Assembly: GCA_900317565.1 (NCBI GenBank)
Contig: ONHI01000025.1
Span: 1 to 34,543, forward strand
Direction: 5' to 3'
DNA length: 34,543 nucleotides
Origin: an uncultured Eubacteriales bacterium
GTDB lineage: Bacteria; Bacillota; Clostridia; Christensenellales; Aristaeellaceae
The notes under the pieces are model-generated. The model saw only the letters and a program-made list of their open reading frames with translations. It was not told the DNA's origin and ran no database searches. The position numbers and the translations under genes were made by a program. Below, piece by piece: positions 16,861 through 24,729 of the stretch (positions within the stretch are counted from its first letter, which is position 1; every line of letters begins with the position of its first letter).

Positions 16861-18142
16861 ACGGCAGCTTCGCCAGCCCCGCCTCCGCCAGCTTTTGCAG
16901 GCTCATCAGTATGCCCAGCTTGGCGTGATACCAGGTCAGGCCGCCCTGGAAGTACACGGCATAGGGCGGGCGGATGGGGCCGTCGGCGCTCAGCTCGATG
17001 GAGCTGCCCTGCACGAACGCGCCCGCGGCCATGATCACGTCTGTGTCGTAGCCGGGCATGGGCCAGGGCTCCGGCAGCACATAGCTGTCCACCGGCGCGG
17101 CGGCCTGTATGCCGTGGCAGAAGGCCCGCATGGCCTCGGGGGAGCCCAGCTCCACGGCCTGTATGATGTCGTGGCGGTCCTCGCCGCCGGTGGGCACCAC
17201 CTTGAAGCCCAGCCGCTCATAGCAGTTCGCGGCGAATATCGCGCCCTTCAGCGCCCCGGCGACCACCGTCGGGGCCAGGAACAGCCCCTGGTAGAAGGCG
17301 GGCATGATGCCCAGGTTCGCGCCGACCTCCTGGCCCAGGCCGGGGGCGCTCAGCCGGAAGGCGCAGCGGGACACGCAGGCCTCGGTGCCGCAGATGTAGC
17401 CGCCGATGGGGGCCAGCCCGCCGCCGGGGTTCTTGATCAGCGAGCCCACCACCATGTCCGCGCCCAGGTCCGAGGGCTCGATGGTCTCCACGAATTCGCC
17501 GTAGCAGTTGTCCACCATCACGTTCAGCCCGGGCTTGACGGACTTGATGAACTTCACCAGCTCGCCGATCTGCTTGACGGAGAAGGTGGGCCGGGTGGCG
17601 TAGCCCTTGCTGCGCTGGATCGTCACCAGCTTCGTTTTGTCGTTGATGGCGGCGCGTATGCCCTCCCAGTCGAAGCCGCCCTCCGCCGTCAGGTCCACCT
17701 GGCGGTAGGAGACGCCGTATTCCCGCAGGGAGCACCTTGACTCCCGGATGCCGATGACCTCCTCCAGCGTGTCGTAGGGTCGGCCCACCGGGCTGAGCAG
17801 CTCGTCCCCGGGCAGCAGGTTGGCGGACAGTGCCACGGCCAGCGCGTGGGTGCCGCAGGTGATCTGCGGGCGCACCAGCGCCGCCTCGGTGTGGAATATG
17901 TCGGCGTAGACCTTCTCCAGCGTGTCCCGGCCCACGTCGTCATAGCCGTAGCCGGTGGTGGCCGCGAAGCAGGGCGCGCTGACCCGGTGCTTCTGCATGG
18001 CGGCGATCACCTTCGCCTGGTTGTACTCCGCCACGGCGTCCACCGCCGCGAAGCGCGCCTTCAGATCCGCCAGCACCCCTTCCCCGTATTGATACACCGC
18101 CGGGCTGATCCCCAGCGATTGATACATGCCTTGCAGTTCCAT
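16859..18142 (-). CDS. PLP-dependent enzyme, YnbB/aluminium-resistance (methionine gamma-lyase-like) family
   Basis: This 427-residue fold-type-I PLP enzyme belongs to the family annotated as aluminium resistance protein or methionine gamma-lyase family. Recognisable parts are SAPCFAATTGYGYDDVGRDTLEKVY, RPQITCGTHA, DNCYGEFVE and SLIKNPGGGLAPIGGYI, where the Lys of SLIKNPGG should hold PLP. Conserved sequence runs to the end (PYAVYFQGGLTWYHAKLG). The physiological substrate is not established, though C-S lyase activity on sulfur amino acids is plausible. The ATG at 18142 follows GAGGGAG. It has its own consensus promoter, divergent from the next gene. Confidence 0.88.
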   Translation of the reverse strand: MELQGMYQSLGISPAVYQYGEGVLADLKARFAAVDAVAEYNQAKVIAAMQKHRVSAPCFAATTGYGYDDVGRDTLEKVYADIFHTEAALVRPQITCGTHALAVALSANLLPGDELLSPVGRPYDTLEEVIGIRESRCSLREYGVSYRQVDLTAEGGFDWEGIRAAINDKTKLVTIQRSKGYATRPTFSVKQIGELVKFIKSVKPGLNVMVDNCYGEFVETIEPSDLGADMVVGSLIKNPGGGLAPIGGYICGTEACVSRCAFRLSAPGLGQEVGANLGIMPAFYQGLFLAPTVVAGALKGAIFAANCYERLGFKVVPTGGEDRHDIIQAVELGSPEAMRAFCHGIQAAAPVDSYVLPEPWPMPGYDTDVIMAAGAFVQGSSIELSADGPIRPPYAVYFQGGLTWYHAKLGILMSLQKLAEAGLAKLP

Positions 18143-18177
18143 GTGTCTCCCTCGCTTCTGATAAAGTGCCGGATACT

Positions 18178-18206
18178 ATGATAGCATCTGCGGCCACGGG
18201 TGTCAA
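18178..18206 (-). promoter_or_regulatory. Promoter for the PLP enzyme
   Basis: On the minus strand TTGACA, a 17-nt spacer and TATCAT, about 35 nt before the start codon. Confidence 0.8.
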
Positions 18207-18258
18207 ATCCGAATTATGACGCGAACCTGATGTTTCGTTGACACTTGCCGGCCTTCGA

Positions 18259-18287
18259 TTGATTCCCGGGCGGGGGGCGTGTATAAT
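18259..18287 (+). promoter_or_regulatory. Divergent promoter for the small exported protein
   Basis: TTGATT, 17-nt spacer, TATAAT, 34 nt before the ATG at 18322. It lies 53 nt from the divergent minus-strand promoter. A TTGACA at 18238 is too far from this -10 box to be its partner. Confidence 0.75.
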
Positions 18288-18321
18288 ACAGGCAGCGAAA
18301 TACCGGAGAGAAGGGATAAGC

Positions 18322-18741
18322 ATGAGGAAAATCATATGCGCGCTGCTGCTGGCGGCGCTGATGGCGACGGCGTGCGCCGCGCTGGCCGAGGGCAAGCTGA
18401 CCGAGGTCATCATGATCTACGAGGATTACGACGGCCATCGCGCCGAGCAGACCGTGAACGACGACGAGACCCTGCAGGAGCTGGAGGCCATGCTGCTGCG
18501 GGCGGGCAAGCACAAGGCGGAGCTGGAGAACTGCACGATGAACAGCTCGCTGTTCTGCATGCTGGAGGACGGCACGATCTATGATTTTGCCGTGGCCACC
18601 GACGGCTGCCCCTACATCACCGACATGGAGACCGACCAGACCTATCGCCTGGAGGACGCCGACAGCGCCCGGCTGTGGGAGATCTTCGACCTGGTCCAGG
18701 AGGAGATGGGCTTCGACGCCGCACTGGTGCTGGGCTGGTAA
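18322..18741 (+). CDS. Small exported protein of unknown function
   Basis: This 139-residue protein has a signal sequence (MRKIICALLLAALMATACAALA, cleavage likely before EGKL). ATACA could be a poor lipobox, so a lipoprotein cannot be ruled out. The mature part is acidic, with EVIMIYEDYDGHRAEQTVNDDETLQELEAML and two cysteines that might form a disulfide. No family recognised. The ATG is chosen because it starts the signal peptide and follows GAAGGGATAA; the frame is open upstream without a good site. Confidence 0.72.
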   Translation: MRKIICALLLAALMATACAALAEGKLTEVIMIYEDYDGHRAEQTVNDDETLQELEAMLLRAGKHKAELENCTMNSSLFCMLEDGTIYDFAVATDGCPYITDMETDQTYRLEDADSARLWEIFDLVQEEMGFDAALVLGW

Positions 18742-18802
18742 AAGCCGTCTGTTCGGTTTTATCGGGGATATGCCGATGCTCGGGAAGGTGATACGGATTT
18801 GC

Positions 18803-18830
18803 CTGTCATCCTGAGCGCAGCGAAGGATCT
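18803..18830 (+). repeat. Dispersed intergenic repeat, GTCATCCTGAGCG type
   Basis: The string TGTCATCCTGAGCG-CAGCGAAGGATCT matches a short repeat that recurs between genes in many bacterial genomes. Only one copy occurs in this window, so the call rests on general knowledge. Confidence 0.5.
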
Positions 18831-18840
18831 GCCAATTGAA

Positions 18841-18876
18841 CAGCCCCGTCGCGGGATCGCGGCGGGGCTGCCTTTA
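18841..18876. terminator. Hairpin between convergent genes
   Basis: A 13-bp stem (CAGCCCCGTCGCG / CGCGGCGGGGCTG, one G-U pair on the plus transcript) with loop GGAT and CCTTTA after it on the plus side. It lies between the small exported gene (+) and the amidase (-). It may stop transcription from either side; the T-tract is better for plus. Confidence 0.6.
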
Positions 18877-18883
18877 TGCCCAT

Positions 18884-20779
18884 TTACCTTCCGAAATAGT
18901 CGCACAGGCCCTGCATGATGCCCTTGGCCATCTTGGTGCGGTAGGCGTCGCTGGCCAGCAGCTTGTCCTCCTTGTAGTTGGAGATGTAGCCCATCTCCAG
19001 CAGCACCGACGGGGTGGTGGTCCAGTTCAGGCTCATGTAGTGGTTGTAGACCATCACGCCCAGGTTGACGCAGCCGGTCTTCTTGCTGATGGCCTTGGTC
19101 AGCGCGTCGGACAGCGCGCGGCTCTCGGCCACCCAATCGCCGGTGGTGCGTATGTAGCCGCTGCAGCCCTCGGCGCTCTGGTTGCTGATGCTGTTGCAGT
19201 GCAGCTGCAGCGCCACGTCCACCTTGGCCTTGTTCAGCATCTGGGCGCGCTGTATGTTGGTGAGCATCACGTCGTTGCTGGTGCGGGTGATGACCACCGT
19301 GGCCCCGGCCTTGGTCAGCAGCTTGGCCAGCTTCAGCCCGATCTGCAGGTTGGTCTCGTATTCGTTCACCCGGGTCCACTTGCCGCAGGCCCCGGTCTTG
19401 ACGCCCTTGCCCTTCTCGCTGGAGCCGGGGGCGAGGGGATACAGCGTCATGTCGGTCGTGATCTGGTGGCCGGGGTTGATGCCGATCACCAGGCCCGCCA
19501 TCCGGGCGGCGTCCGGCTCGATCACGCACACCTTGCAGGTGTTCTTGACGGATTTGTTGCCCTTCACCTTCACGGTGATGGTGGCGGCGCCGCAGCCCAC
19601 GGCGGTGATGACGCCGTCCGAATCCACCGTCGCCACCTTCTTGTTGCTGGATTTATAGCTCAGCTTGCGCTGGGAGGCGTCGGCGGGGGTCAGCTGCGCC
19701 TCGGTGCTGAAGCTGCCGCCGGGGTTCATGGTGATGTAGAGCTGCTTGAAATCCACGGCCTTGGTCGGCACGTGCTCCACCGTCACGGAGCAGCTGGCGC
19801 TCTTGCCGTTGCCCGTGGTAGCGGTGACGGTGGCCTTGCCCGCCTTGATGCCCTTCAGCTTGCCGTTCTCGTCCACGGTGACCACCTTCTTGTCGGAGGT
19901 GGTCCAGGTGACCTCGGGATAATCGGCGTTCTTCGGGGAGACCTTGGCCTTCAGCTTGGCCGTGTTGTTCACCGAGACGGTCAGCCGGGTGGCGCTGAGC
20001 TTCACCGACTTGGGGTAGACCAGGTCGGTCACCTGCACCTGGCAGCGGACGGTCTCGCCCGCGTAGCTGGCGGTGATGGTGGCCTTGCCCTTTTTCTTGG
20101 CGGTGATCTTGCCGGAGGCGCTCACCTTGGCCACCTTGGGGTTGTCGCTGCTCCAGGCGGCCTGCTTGCCCTTCAGCGCTTCGCCGTTGTAGCTCAGCTT
20201 CAGCTTGCGGGTGTCGCCCTTGTTGAAGCAGAAGGCGGCCACGTCCACATTCAGCGCCGCGCCGTCCTCGACGGCGACCTCGCCGGTGGGCTTCAGATTG
20301 AAGGCGGCCAGCAGGTCGGCCTGCCGGGCCGGGACGCCTTCGATCAGCACGCCTTTCAGCGTCAGTTTCTGCTTTACCTTGGCGAAAACCTTTGTGAAGC
20401 CCTCTGCCCGGGCGAGGTTCACATCTTCCCAGGCGTCGGTCTTGACCGAAAAGGTCTTGTCAAACAGCAGCGCTTCGGGCGTCGCTTCGGGCTGCTCCGG
20501 GGCGGCGTTTTCCGCTGTGGAAGCCTCTCCGGCGGCGTTTTCCGCGCTCTGGCCTTCCGCCGGGTTCGCCTCCGGCGCGGCGCCCTCCTCCGCCATGACC
20601 TCTGTTATGATCTCCGCTTCGACAGGCTCCGCGGGTGCGGCGGCCAGCTCGAATTCCACGTTCTCCTCCACCGGCGCGTCCACCCAATCCGTCAGCGCCT
20701 CCTCGGCGATGCCGGGCAGCCCCGCCACTGCCAGGCACAGCGTCAGCGCCATTGCCCGGATGAGCCATAGCTTCTTCAT
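18884..20779 (-). CDS. Exported N-acetylmuramoyl-L-alanine amidase with Ig-like (Big_2) domains
   Basis: This cell-wall hydrolase cuts the bond between MurNAc and L-alanine. The 631 residues are a signal peptide (to about residue 24), an Ala/Glu/Pro-rich acidic linker (to about 105), a further ~70-residue region, three Big_2 modules (about 180-255, 257-335, 340-420) and a C-terminal Amidase_3 domain. The zinc and catalytic residues are visible: His in GINPGHQ, Glu in NEYETNLQ, His in LQLHCNS and Glu in VLLEMGYISN. ATG 20779 with AGGAAGG upstream is preferred to a TTG 6 nt earlier. It has its own promoter. The Ig modules probably position the enzyme on the wall (inference). Confidence 0.93.
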   Translation of the reverse strand: MKKLWLIRAMALTLCLAVAGLPGIAEEALTDWVDAPVEENVEFELAAAPAEPVEAEIITEVMAEEGAAPEANPAEGQSAENAAGEASTAENAAPEQPEATPEALLFDKTFSVKTDAWEDVNLARAEGFTKVFAKVKQKLTLKGVLIEGVPARQADLLAAFNLKPTGEVAVEDGAALNVDVAAFCFNKGDTRKLKLSYNGEALKGKQAAWSSDNPKVAKVSASGKITAKKKGKATITASYAGETVRCQVQVTDLVYPKSVKLSATRLTVSVNNTAKLKAKVSPKNADYPEVTWTTSDKKVVTVDENGKLKGIKAGKATVTATTGNGKSASCSVTVEHVPTKAVDFKQLYITMNPGGSFSTEAQLTPADASQRKLSYKSSNKKVATVDSDGVITAVGCGAATITVKVKGNKSVKNTCKVCVIEPDAARMAGLVIGINPGHQITTDMTLYPLAPGSSEKGKGVKTGACGKWTRVNEYETNLQIGLKLAKLLTKAGATVVITRTSNDVMLTNIQRAQMLNKAKVDVALQLHCNSISNQSAEGCSGYIRTTGDWVAESRALSDALTKAISKKTGCVNLGVMVYNHYMSLNWTTTPSVLLEMGYISNYKEDKLLASDAYRTKMAKGIMQGLCDYFGR

Positions 20780-20811
20780 GCCCAATCCTTCCTCTCCATC
20801 AAACTGTTATC

Positions 20812-20841
20812 AATATAGCATACCCGGCGACCCGATGTCAA
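20812..20841 (-). promoter_or_regulatory. Promoter for the amidase
   Basis: On the minus strand TTGACA, an 18-nt spacer and TATATT, about 33 nt before the start codon. Confidence 0.75.
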
Positions 20842-20880
20842 TGAAAGGCGGCGCCGCTTCTCGCGCCTGCGGATCTCCTG

Positions 20881-20932
20881 CCTTCCCCTTCAGGGGAAGG
20901 TGGCATTTGCGCAGCAAATGACGGAAGAGGTC
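20881..20932 (+). repeat. Two-hairpin dispersed element, copy 4
   Basis: CCTTCCCCT-TC-AGGGGAAGG, then TGGC, a clean hairpin CATTTGC-GCAGCAAATG and CGGAAGAGGTC. This copy has no heptamer array next to it and sits between two divergent genes. Confidence 0.85.
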
Positions 20933-21028
20933 GTTTCCCAAGCAAAGGGCGGCTTGCCTTCCAAACCAAAATTGTAGCCTGCATACGCCCGCCGCTTTCG
21001 TCAATTTCGTCATCCTTTCCCCAAACGG

Positions 21029-21057
21029 TTGAAGCGGCGCGCGAACTCCGGTATAAT
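21029..21057 (+). promoter_or_regulatory. Promoter for the sigma-factor gene
   Basis: TTGAAG, 17-nt spacer, TATAAT; the start site would fall at about 21064. Confidence 0.75.
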
Positions 21058-21062
21058 ATTTA

Positions 21063-21078
21063 TCGAACGTTCATTCGA
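21063..21078. promoter_or_regulatory. Dyad at the predicted start site, LexA-box-like
   Basis: TCGAA-CGTTCA-TTCGA is a perfect 5-bp-arm dyad. Read as CGAAC-NNNN-ATTCG it differs by one base from the Gram-positive LexA/DinR box (CGAAC-N4-GTTCG). It lies right after the -10 box, a good position for an operator. Confidence 0.5.
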
Positions 21079-21099
21079 CAAAAATGGGGAGGCGAGGAG

Positions 21100-21687
21100 A
21101 TGTACGAGGAGATCATCGCGCAGAACAGGGGGCTGCTGGCCTCGCTGGCGCGGCGCTACGCGGGGATGTGCGCGCTCGACCGGGCGGTATCGACGGAGGA
21201 TCTGACCCAGGCGGGGTTCATCGGCCTGATGCGGGCGGCGGACAGCTATGATCCCGCTGCGCGGAAGACGTGGGCGAGCTGGGCCCGATGGTGCATCCAG
21301 AATGAGTTCAACCGGGCGCTGGGGCTCCATGATGGCCGCCCCCTGCGCCCGGATACCGGGGCGCAATCGCTGGATCGGCTGCTGGAGCCATCCCGGGACG
21401 GCGATCTGAGCGCCCGGGACCGGTTGGCGGACGACACTCTGCCCGGCGTGGACGCGGCGCTGCTGCTGGAGGAGCTGCGGCGGGGCGTGCGCGAGGCGGT
21501 GGAGCGCCTGCCGGAGGCGGGCCAGCGCCAGGTGGTGCGGCTGTGCAAGCTGGAGGGGCGAAGCTATCGCCAGGCGGCCCGGGAGATGGGCGTCAGCGTG
21601 CAGCAGGCCCAAAGGCTCTATGCCCGGGCCAGCGATCGCCTCGCCCGGGACGTGCGGCTGCGGGCGCTTTGGCGGCTTTCACAGTAA
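21100..21687 (+). CDS. Sigma-70-family RNA polymerase sigma factor
   Basis: The 195-residue protein has sigma region 2 with the core-binding motif STEDLTQAGFIGLMRAADSYDP (about residues 31-52) and an aromatic -10 recognition part (TWASWARWCIQNEFNRAL). A short linker leads to region 4 with a helix-turn-helix, SYRQAAREMGVSVQQAQRLYARA (about 155-178). The length is that of alternative sigma factors lacking region 1 and most of region 3. Which regulon it reads is unknown. GGGGAGGCGAGGAG lies before the ATG. The dyad at its start site suggests it is repressed by some regulator. Confidence 0.85.
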   Translation: MYEEIIAQNRGLLASLARRYAGMCALDRAVSTEDLTQAGFIGLMRAADSYDPAARKTWASWARWCIQNEFNRALGLHDGRPLRPDTGAQSLDRLLEPSRDGDLSARDRLADDTLPGVDAALLLEELRRGVREAVERLPEAGQRQVVRLCKLEGRSYRQAAREMGVSVQQAQRLYARASDRLARDVRLRALWRLSQ

Positions 21688-21693
21688 TGCGGT

Positions 21694-21730
21694 GCAAATC
21701 GGCGCAGTCCTTGGGACTGCGCCGGTTTGC
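21694..21730. terminator. Hairpin between convergent genes
   Basis: A 17-bp stem (GCAAATCGGCGCAGTCC / GGACTGCGCCGGTTTGC, one G-U) with a TTG loop fills the gap between the sigma-factor stop and the trmL stop. It has no T-tract on either side, so it may act as a 3' stabiliser or weak bidirectional terminator. Confidence 0.55.
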
Positions 21731-21731
21731 G

Positions 21732-22250
21732 TCAGATGTAATCCTTCCATTCCCCGCCTGCGGGCTCGGTGTGGTGCAGGTGGCCCTGCCCGGAGAGGCT
21801 CGGGAAATCCTGCTGGCGCAGGGCCTCGTAGAGCAGTATCGCCACGGAGTTGGACAGGTTCAGCGAGCGGGCGTCGGGCCGCATGGGGATGCGCACGCAG
21901 CGCCCGTAATTGTTCGCCAGCAGGTCCTCGTCCAGGCCCTTCGTCTCCCGCCCGAACACCAGGAAGTCGTCCGGGCCGTATTCGGCGGCGCAGTAGTCCC
22001 GGGGCGCCTTGGTGGTGGCGAACCACAGGTTGGCGTCGGGACAGGCCTCCCGGAAGGCCTCCCAGCTGGGATGGACCTCGTAGGTCATCATGTGCCAGTA
22101 GTCCAGCCCCGCCCGCTTCAGGTACTTGTCGCTCAGCTCGAAGCCCAGCGGCTCGATCAGGTGCAGCTTCGCCCCCGTGGCGGCGCAGGTGCGGGCGATG
22201 TTGCCCGTGTTCTGGGGAATCTCCGGGTTGACCAGCACGATGTGCATCAT
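21732..22250 (-). CDS. trmL: tRNA (cytidine(34)-2'-O)-methyltransferase TrmL
   Basis: TrmL is a SPOUT methyltransferase that methylates the ribose of the wobble nucleotide in certain tRNA-Leu species. The 172 residues have the knotted-fold motifs: NPEIPQNTGNIART (residues 8-21), FGRETKGL (about 98-105) and the C-terminal RSLNLSNSVAILLYE. Length is slightly over the usual ~155. The start ATG overlaps the stop of the HAD gene (ATGA) and is preceded by AGGAGG at 8 nt. Confidence 0.93.
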   Translation of the reverse strand: MMHIVLVNPEIPQNTGNIARTCAATGAKLHLIEPLGFELSDKYLKRAGLDYWHMMTYEVHPSWEAFREACPDANLWFATTKAPRDYCAAEYGPDDFLVFGRETKGLDEDLLANNYGRCVRIPMRPDARSLNLSNSVAILLYEALRQQDFPSLSGQGHLHHTEPAGGEWKDYI

Positions 22251-23074
22251 GGCATATCCTCCTCCAATACCTGCCGGAATATCACCTTCGCCACGCCGTC
22301 GTCGACGTCGGCGTCCGTGACGATGCGGGCGATGGCCTTGACCTCGTCGGTGGCGTTGCCCACCGCCACGGGCCAGCCCACCGCCGTGAGCAGGTCCAGG
22401 TCGTTGGCGTTGTCGCCGAAGGCCATGCAGTCCTCCAGCCCGATGCCCAGTCGCCCCGCCAGCCAGCGCAGCGCCGCCGCCTTGCCCATGCCCGGGGACA
22501 TCAGTTCCACGTTCCGCGGGGAGGAGTGGGTCACCAGCGCACCGGTCTCGCGGAGCGCCGCGCGCAGCTCGGCCATCATGGCGGCGTCCTCGGTCAGGCC
22601 CTCCAGCTTGTAGACCCGGTCCAGGGCCTCCGCCTCGAAGGCCGCCCTGTCGTTCACCACCAGCCGCCCCGTGCCCATGTAGCCCGACAGCATCGACGAG
22701 GGCCGCTTCAGCGCCCCGGTGTTCAGGCAGTACAGGCCGTTGGGCACATAGCTGTTGATCTGCACGTCGAAGCGGCGCAGCGTGTCGTAGACCCGGGCCA
22801 CATGCTCCGGCTCCATGAAGCGCTCGTAGAGCACCCCGCCGTCCGGGCCCAGCACCGCGCTGCCGTTGACGATGATGACGGGCTGGTCCTCGGTGCCCGC
22901 CTGGCGGATCACATCCCCCAGCGCGCCGATCCAGCGCCCGCTGACGATCACGAAGGGTATGCCCCGCGCCTTGCAGCGGGCGACCGCCCGGCGCGTGGCT
23001 GACGATATCGCCCCGCCCCGGGGCAGTATCGTGCCGTCCACGTCGGAGGCGAGGAGACGGATGGGTATGGTCAT
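22247..23074 (-). CDS. Cof-type HAD-superfamily phosphatase
   Basis: The 275-residue cytoplasmic HAD hydrolase has DVDGT with nucleophile D11 and D13, the VSGRW motif II (Ser about 45) and the C-terminal GKAAALRWL (motif III Lys) plus FGDNANDLDLL. A large C2-type cap lies in between, as in Cof/YidA sugar-phosphate phosphatases. Substrate unknown. GGAGGT precedes the ATG. The gene overlaps trmL by 4 nt, so the two are co-translated. Confidence 0.88.
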   Translation of the reverse strand: MTIPIRLLASDVDGTILPRGGAISSATRRAVARCKARGIPFVIVSGRWIGALGDVIRQAGTEDQPVIIVNGSAVLGPDGGVLYERFMEPEHVARVYDTLRRFDVQINSYVPNGLYCLNTGALKRPSSMLSGYMGTGRLVVNDRAAFEAEALDRVYKLEGLTEDAAMMAELRAALRETGALVTHSSPRNVELMSPGMGKAAALRWLAGRLGIGLEDCMAFGDNANDLDLLTAVGWPVAVGNATDEVKAIARIVTDADVDDGVAKVIFRQVLEEDMP

Positions 23075-23097
23075 GCGGTTACCTCCAGGGGAATTTA

Positions 23098-23127
23098 GGG
23101 AGTAGGGAATAGGGAGTAGGGAGTAGG
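23098..23127 (+). repeat. Heptamer array 4 (GGGAGTA/GGGAATA)
   Basis: Four in-phase units (GGGAGTA, GGGAATA, GGGAGTA x2) with a decayed unit before them. This is the exception in orientation: the G-rich strand is antisense to the HAD gene that starts just left of it. Confidence 0.88.
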
Positions 23128-23176
23128 AAAAGCAAAATGGATATCAGAGAAAGAGGCTATTCTCACGCATTTCGAC

Positions 23177-23211
23177 TAATGCCTGATGCCTATTGCCTAA
23201 TGCCTGTTCCC
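23177..23211 (-). repeat. Heptamer array 5
   Basis: On the minus strand GGGAACA, GGCATTA, GGCAATA, GGCATCA, GGCATTA. It begins on the base after the stop codon of the pseudouridine synthase and points away from array 4. Confidence 0.88.
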
Positions 23212-24075
23212 TCAAATCCACTCCGGCGCCGGCGCTTCGAAGCGCCGGCCCCGGTAATCGACCAGCGGGCTGTCCCTGGACACATACAGCGCCTCGTGCC
23301 ACAGGCAGAGCTTCGCGCCGGGGAAGCAGCGGTTGGCGGCGCGGTCGCCATAGTGGTCGTCGCCCAGCAGCGGGTGGCCGAAGTCGGCCATGTGGGCGCG
23401 CAGCTGGTGGGTGCGGCCGGTGACCGGCTCCAGCGCGACGCGGTACAGCCCCGGGGCGACCTCCCCGCCCGCGCGATAGCGGGTGGTGATGGGCTTCGCG
23501 CCGGGGGCGTCGCGGTGCAGCACGCGCACGTCGCCCCTGCGGGCGTCCTTGACCAGCCAGGCGCTGAGCGTGCCCTCGGGGCGCTCGAACCGCCCGAAGG
23601 CCAGCGCCGCGTAGCGCTTCGTGACGCCGCGGTGGTCCCGGAAGGCCTCGAAGGCCTGCTGCCAGACGGCCTCGTCCGCGGCGGCCAGCACGATGCCGCC
23701 CGTCTGGGCGTCCAGCCTGTGGCACAGCCGCGCCCCGGGCCAGCGGCCCTGCAGCCGGGTCAGCAGCGTGTCCGCGCCGACGCCGTCCCGGTCCGCGTCC
23801 ACCGGCAGCCCCTGGGGCTTCACCGCCACGATCAGCCTGTCGTCGGAAAAGAGCACCTCCGGCTCCGGCGCGAGCCAGCTGTCCGGGATGTACAGCGCCA
23901 GCTCGTCGCCGCCCTTCACCGCCGCGTCCGCGCCGACGCGCGCGCCGTTCAGCTTCACGTCCCGCTTCTTCAGCGCGTCCCGCAGCACCCGGCCCGGCAT
24001 CAGCGGCCAGGCCCGGCGCAGGTACTTCTCCAGCGGCGTCGGCCCGACCCCGGCGGGCACGGTGTGCAGCCTCAT
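23212..24075 (-). CDS. RluA-family pseudouridine synthase
   Basis: The 287-residue protein has an N-terminal S4-like RNA-binding part (about residues 10-65) and the RluA catalytic domain with HRLDAQTGG, where D122 is the catalytic aspartate. GRTHQLRAHM and GHPLLGDDHYG follow. It converts uridine to pseudouridine in rRNA or tRNA; the site cannot be told from sequence. The start ATG overlaps the stop of the YigZ-like gene (ATGA), so they are co-translated. Its stop codon is followed at once by heptamer array 5. Confidence 0.9.
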   Translation of the reverse strand: MRLHTVPAGVGPTPLEKYLRRAWPLMPGRVLRDALKKRDVKLNGARVGADAAVKGGDELALYIPDSWLAPEPEVLFSDDRLIVAVKPQGLPVDADRDGVGADTLLTRLQGRWPGARLCHRLDAQTGGIVLAAADEAVWQQAFEAFRDHRGVTKRYAALAFGRFERPEGTLSAWLVKDARRGDVRVLHRDAPGAKPITTRYRAGGEVAPGLYRVALEPVTGRTHQLRAHMADFGHPLLGDDHYGDRAANRCFPGAKLCLWHEALYVSRDSPLVDYRGRRFEAPAPEWI

Positions 24076-24719
24076 GGGGCGTCCTCCTCCGGCCAGGGCA
24101 GGTACAGCTCCTCATAGCGCAGCGGCTGGACCGTGCCCTCGGACATGTTGGTCAGCCGCGCCAGGAAGCCCGCCTCGTCGGCGCAGCGCACCACCAGCGT
24201 GTAGGTGATCACGCTGGTGAAGGTCTTGTCCTCCACCTGCACCGGCTCGTCCTTCAAAAAGAAATCCATGCGGTTCAGCATCGGATAGCCGATCTCCATC
24301 AGATACCTTGCCGTGGGGTGCATCACGCCCACGCCGCAGGCCTTCAGCGCCGTCGCCGCGCCCTGGGAATAGGCCCGCACCAGCCCGCCCGCGCCCAGCA
24401 GTATCCCGCCGAAATAGCGGGTCACCACCACGGCGGCGTTGGTGACGCCCCGGGCCTTCATCACCTCGATGATGGGCATGCCCGCGGTGCCGCCCGGCTC
24501 GCCGTCGTCGGAATAGCGCATGATGCCCATGTTCGGCCCGATGATGTAGGCGTAGCAGTTGTGGGTGGCGTCCTTGTACTTCGCGCGCATCTGCGCCAAA
24601 AAGGCCAGGGCCTGCTCCTCCGTTTCGCAGGGGCGGCCGTGGCCTATGAACCGGGATTTGTTCACGATGAATTCGTCCTGGGCTTCCTGAATCAGCGTCT
24701 TGTAGGGCTTGAGGGGCAT
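24072..24719 (-). CDS. YigZ/IMPACT-family protein (UPF0029)
   Basis: This 215-residue protein has the UPF0029 (IMPACT N-terminal) domain with SRFIGHG, DATHNCYAYI, RYSDDGEPGGTAGMPI and VVVTRYFGGILLGAGGLVRAYS, followed by a DUF1949-like ferredoxin-fold domain. Family members are linked to translation under stress, but the bacterial role is not settled. The ATG is preceded by AAGGAGGC. It begins a four-gene minus-strand run with a pseudouridine synthase, HAD phosphatase and trmL, though the last two are separated by arrays. Confidence 0.9.
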   Translation of the reverse strand: MPLKPYKTLIQEAQDEFIVNKSRFIGHGRPCETEEQALAFLAQMRAKYKDATHNCYAYIIGPNMGIMRYSDDGEPGGTAGMPIIEVMKARGVTNAAVVVTRYFGGILLGAGGLVRAYSQGAATALKACGVGVMHPTARYLMEIGYPMLNRMDFFLKDEPVQVEDKTFTSVITYTLVVRCADEAGFLARLTNMSEGTVQPLRYEELYLPWPEEDAP

Positions 24720-24729
24720 GGCGGCCTCC

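Noticed and set aside
18836-20770. Plus-strand open frame opposite the amidase
   Set aside because: Shadow of the amidase gene; no ribosome binding site and His/Gly/Ala-rich nonsense composition.
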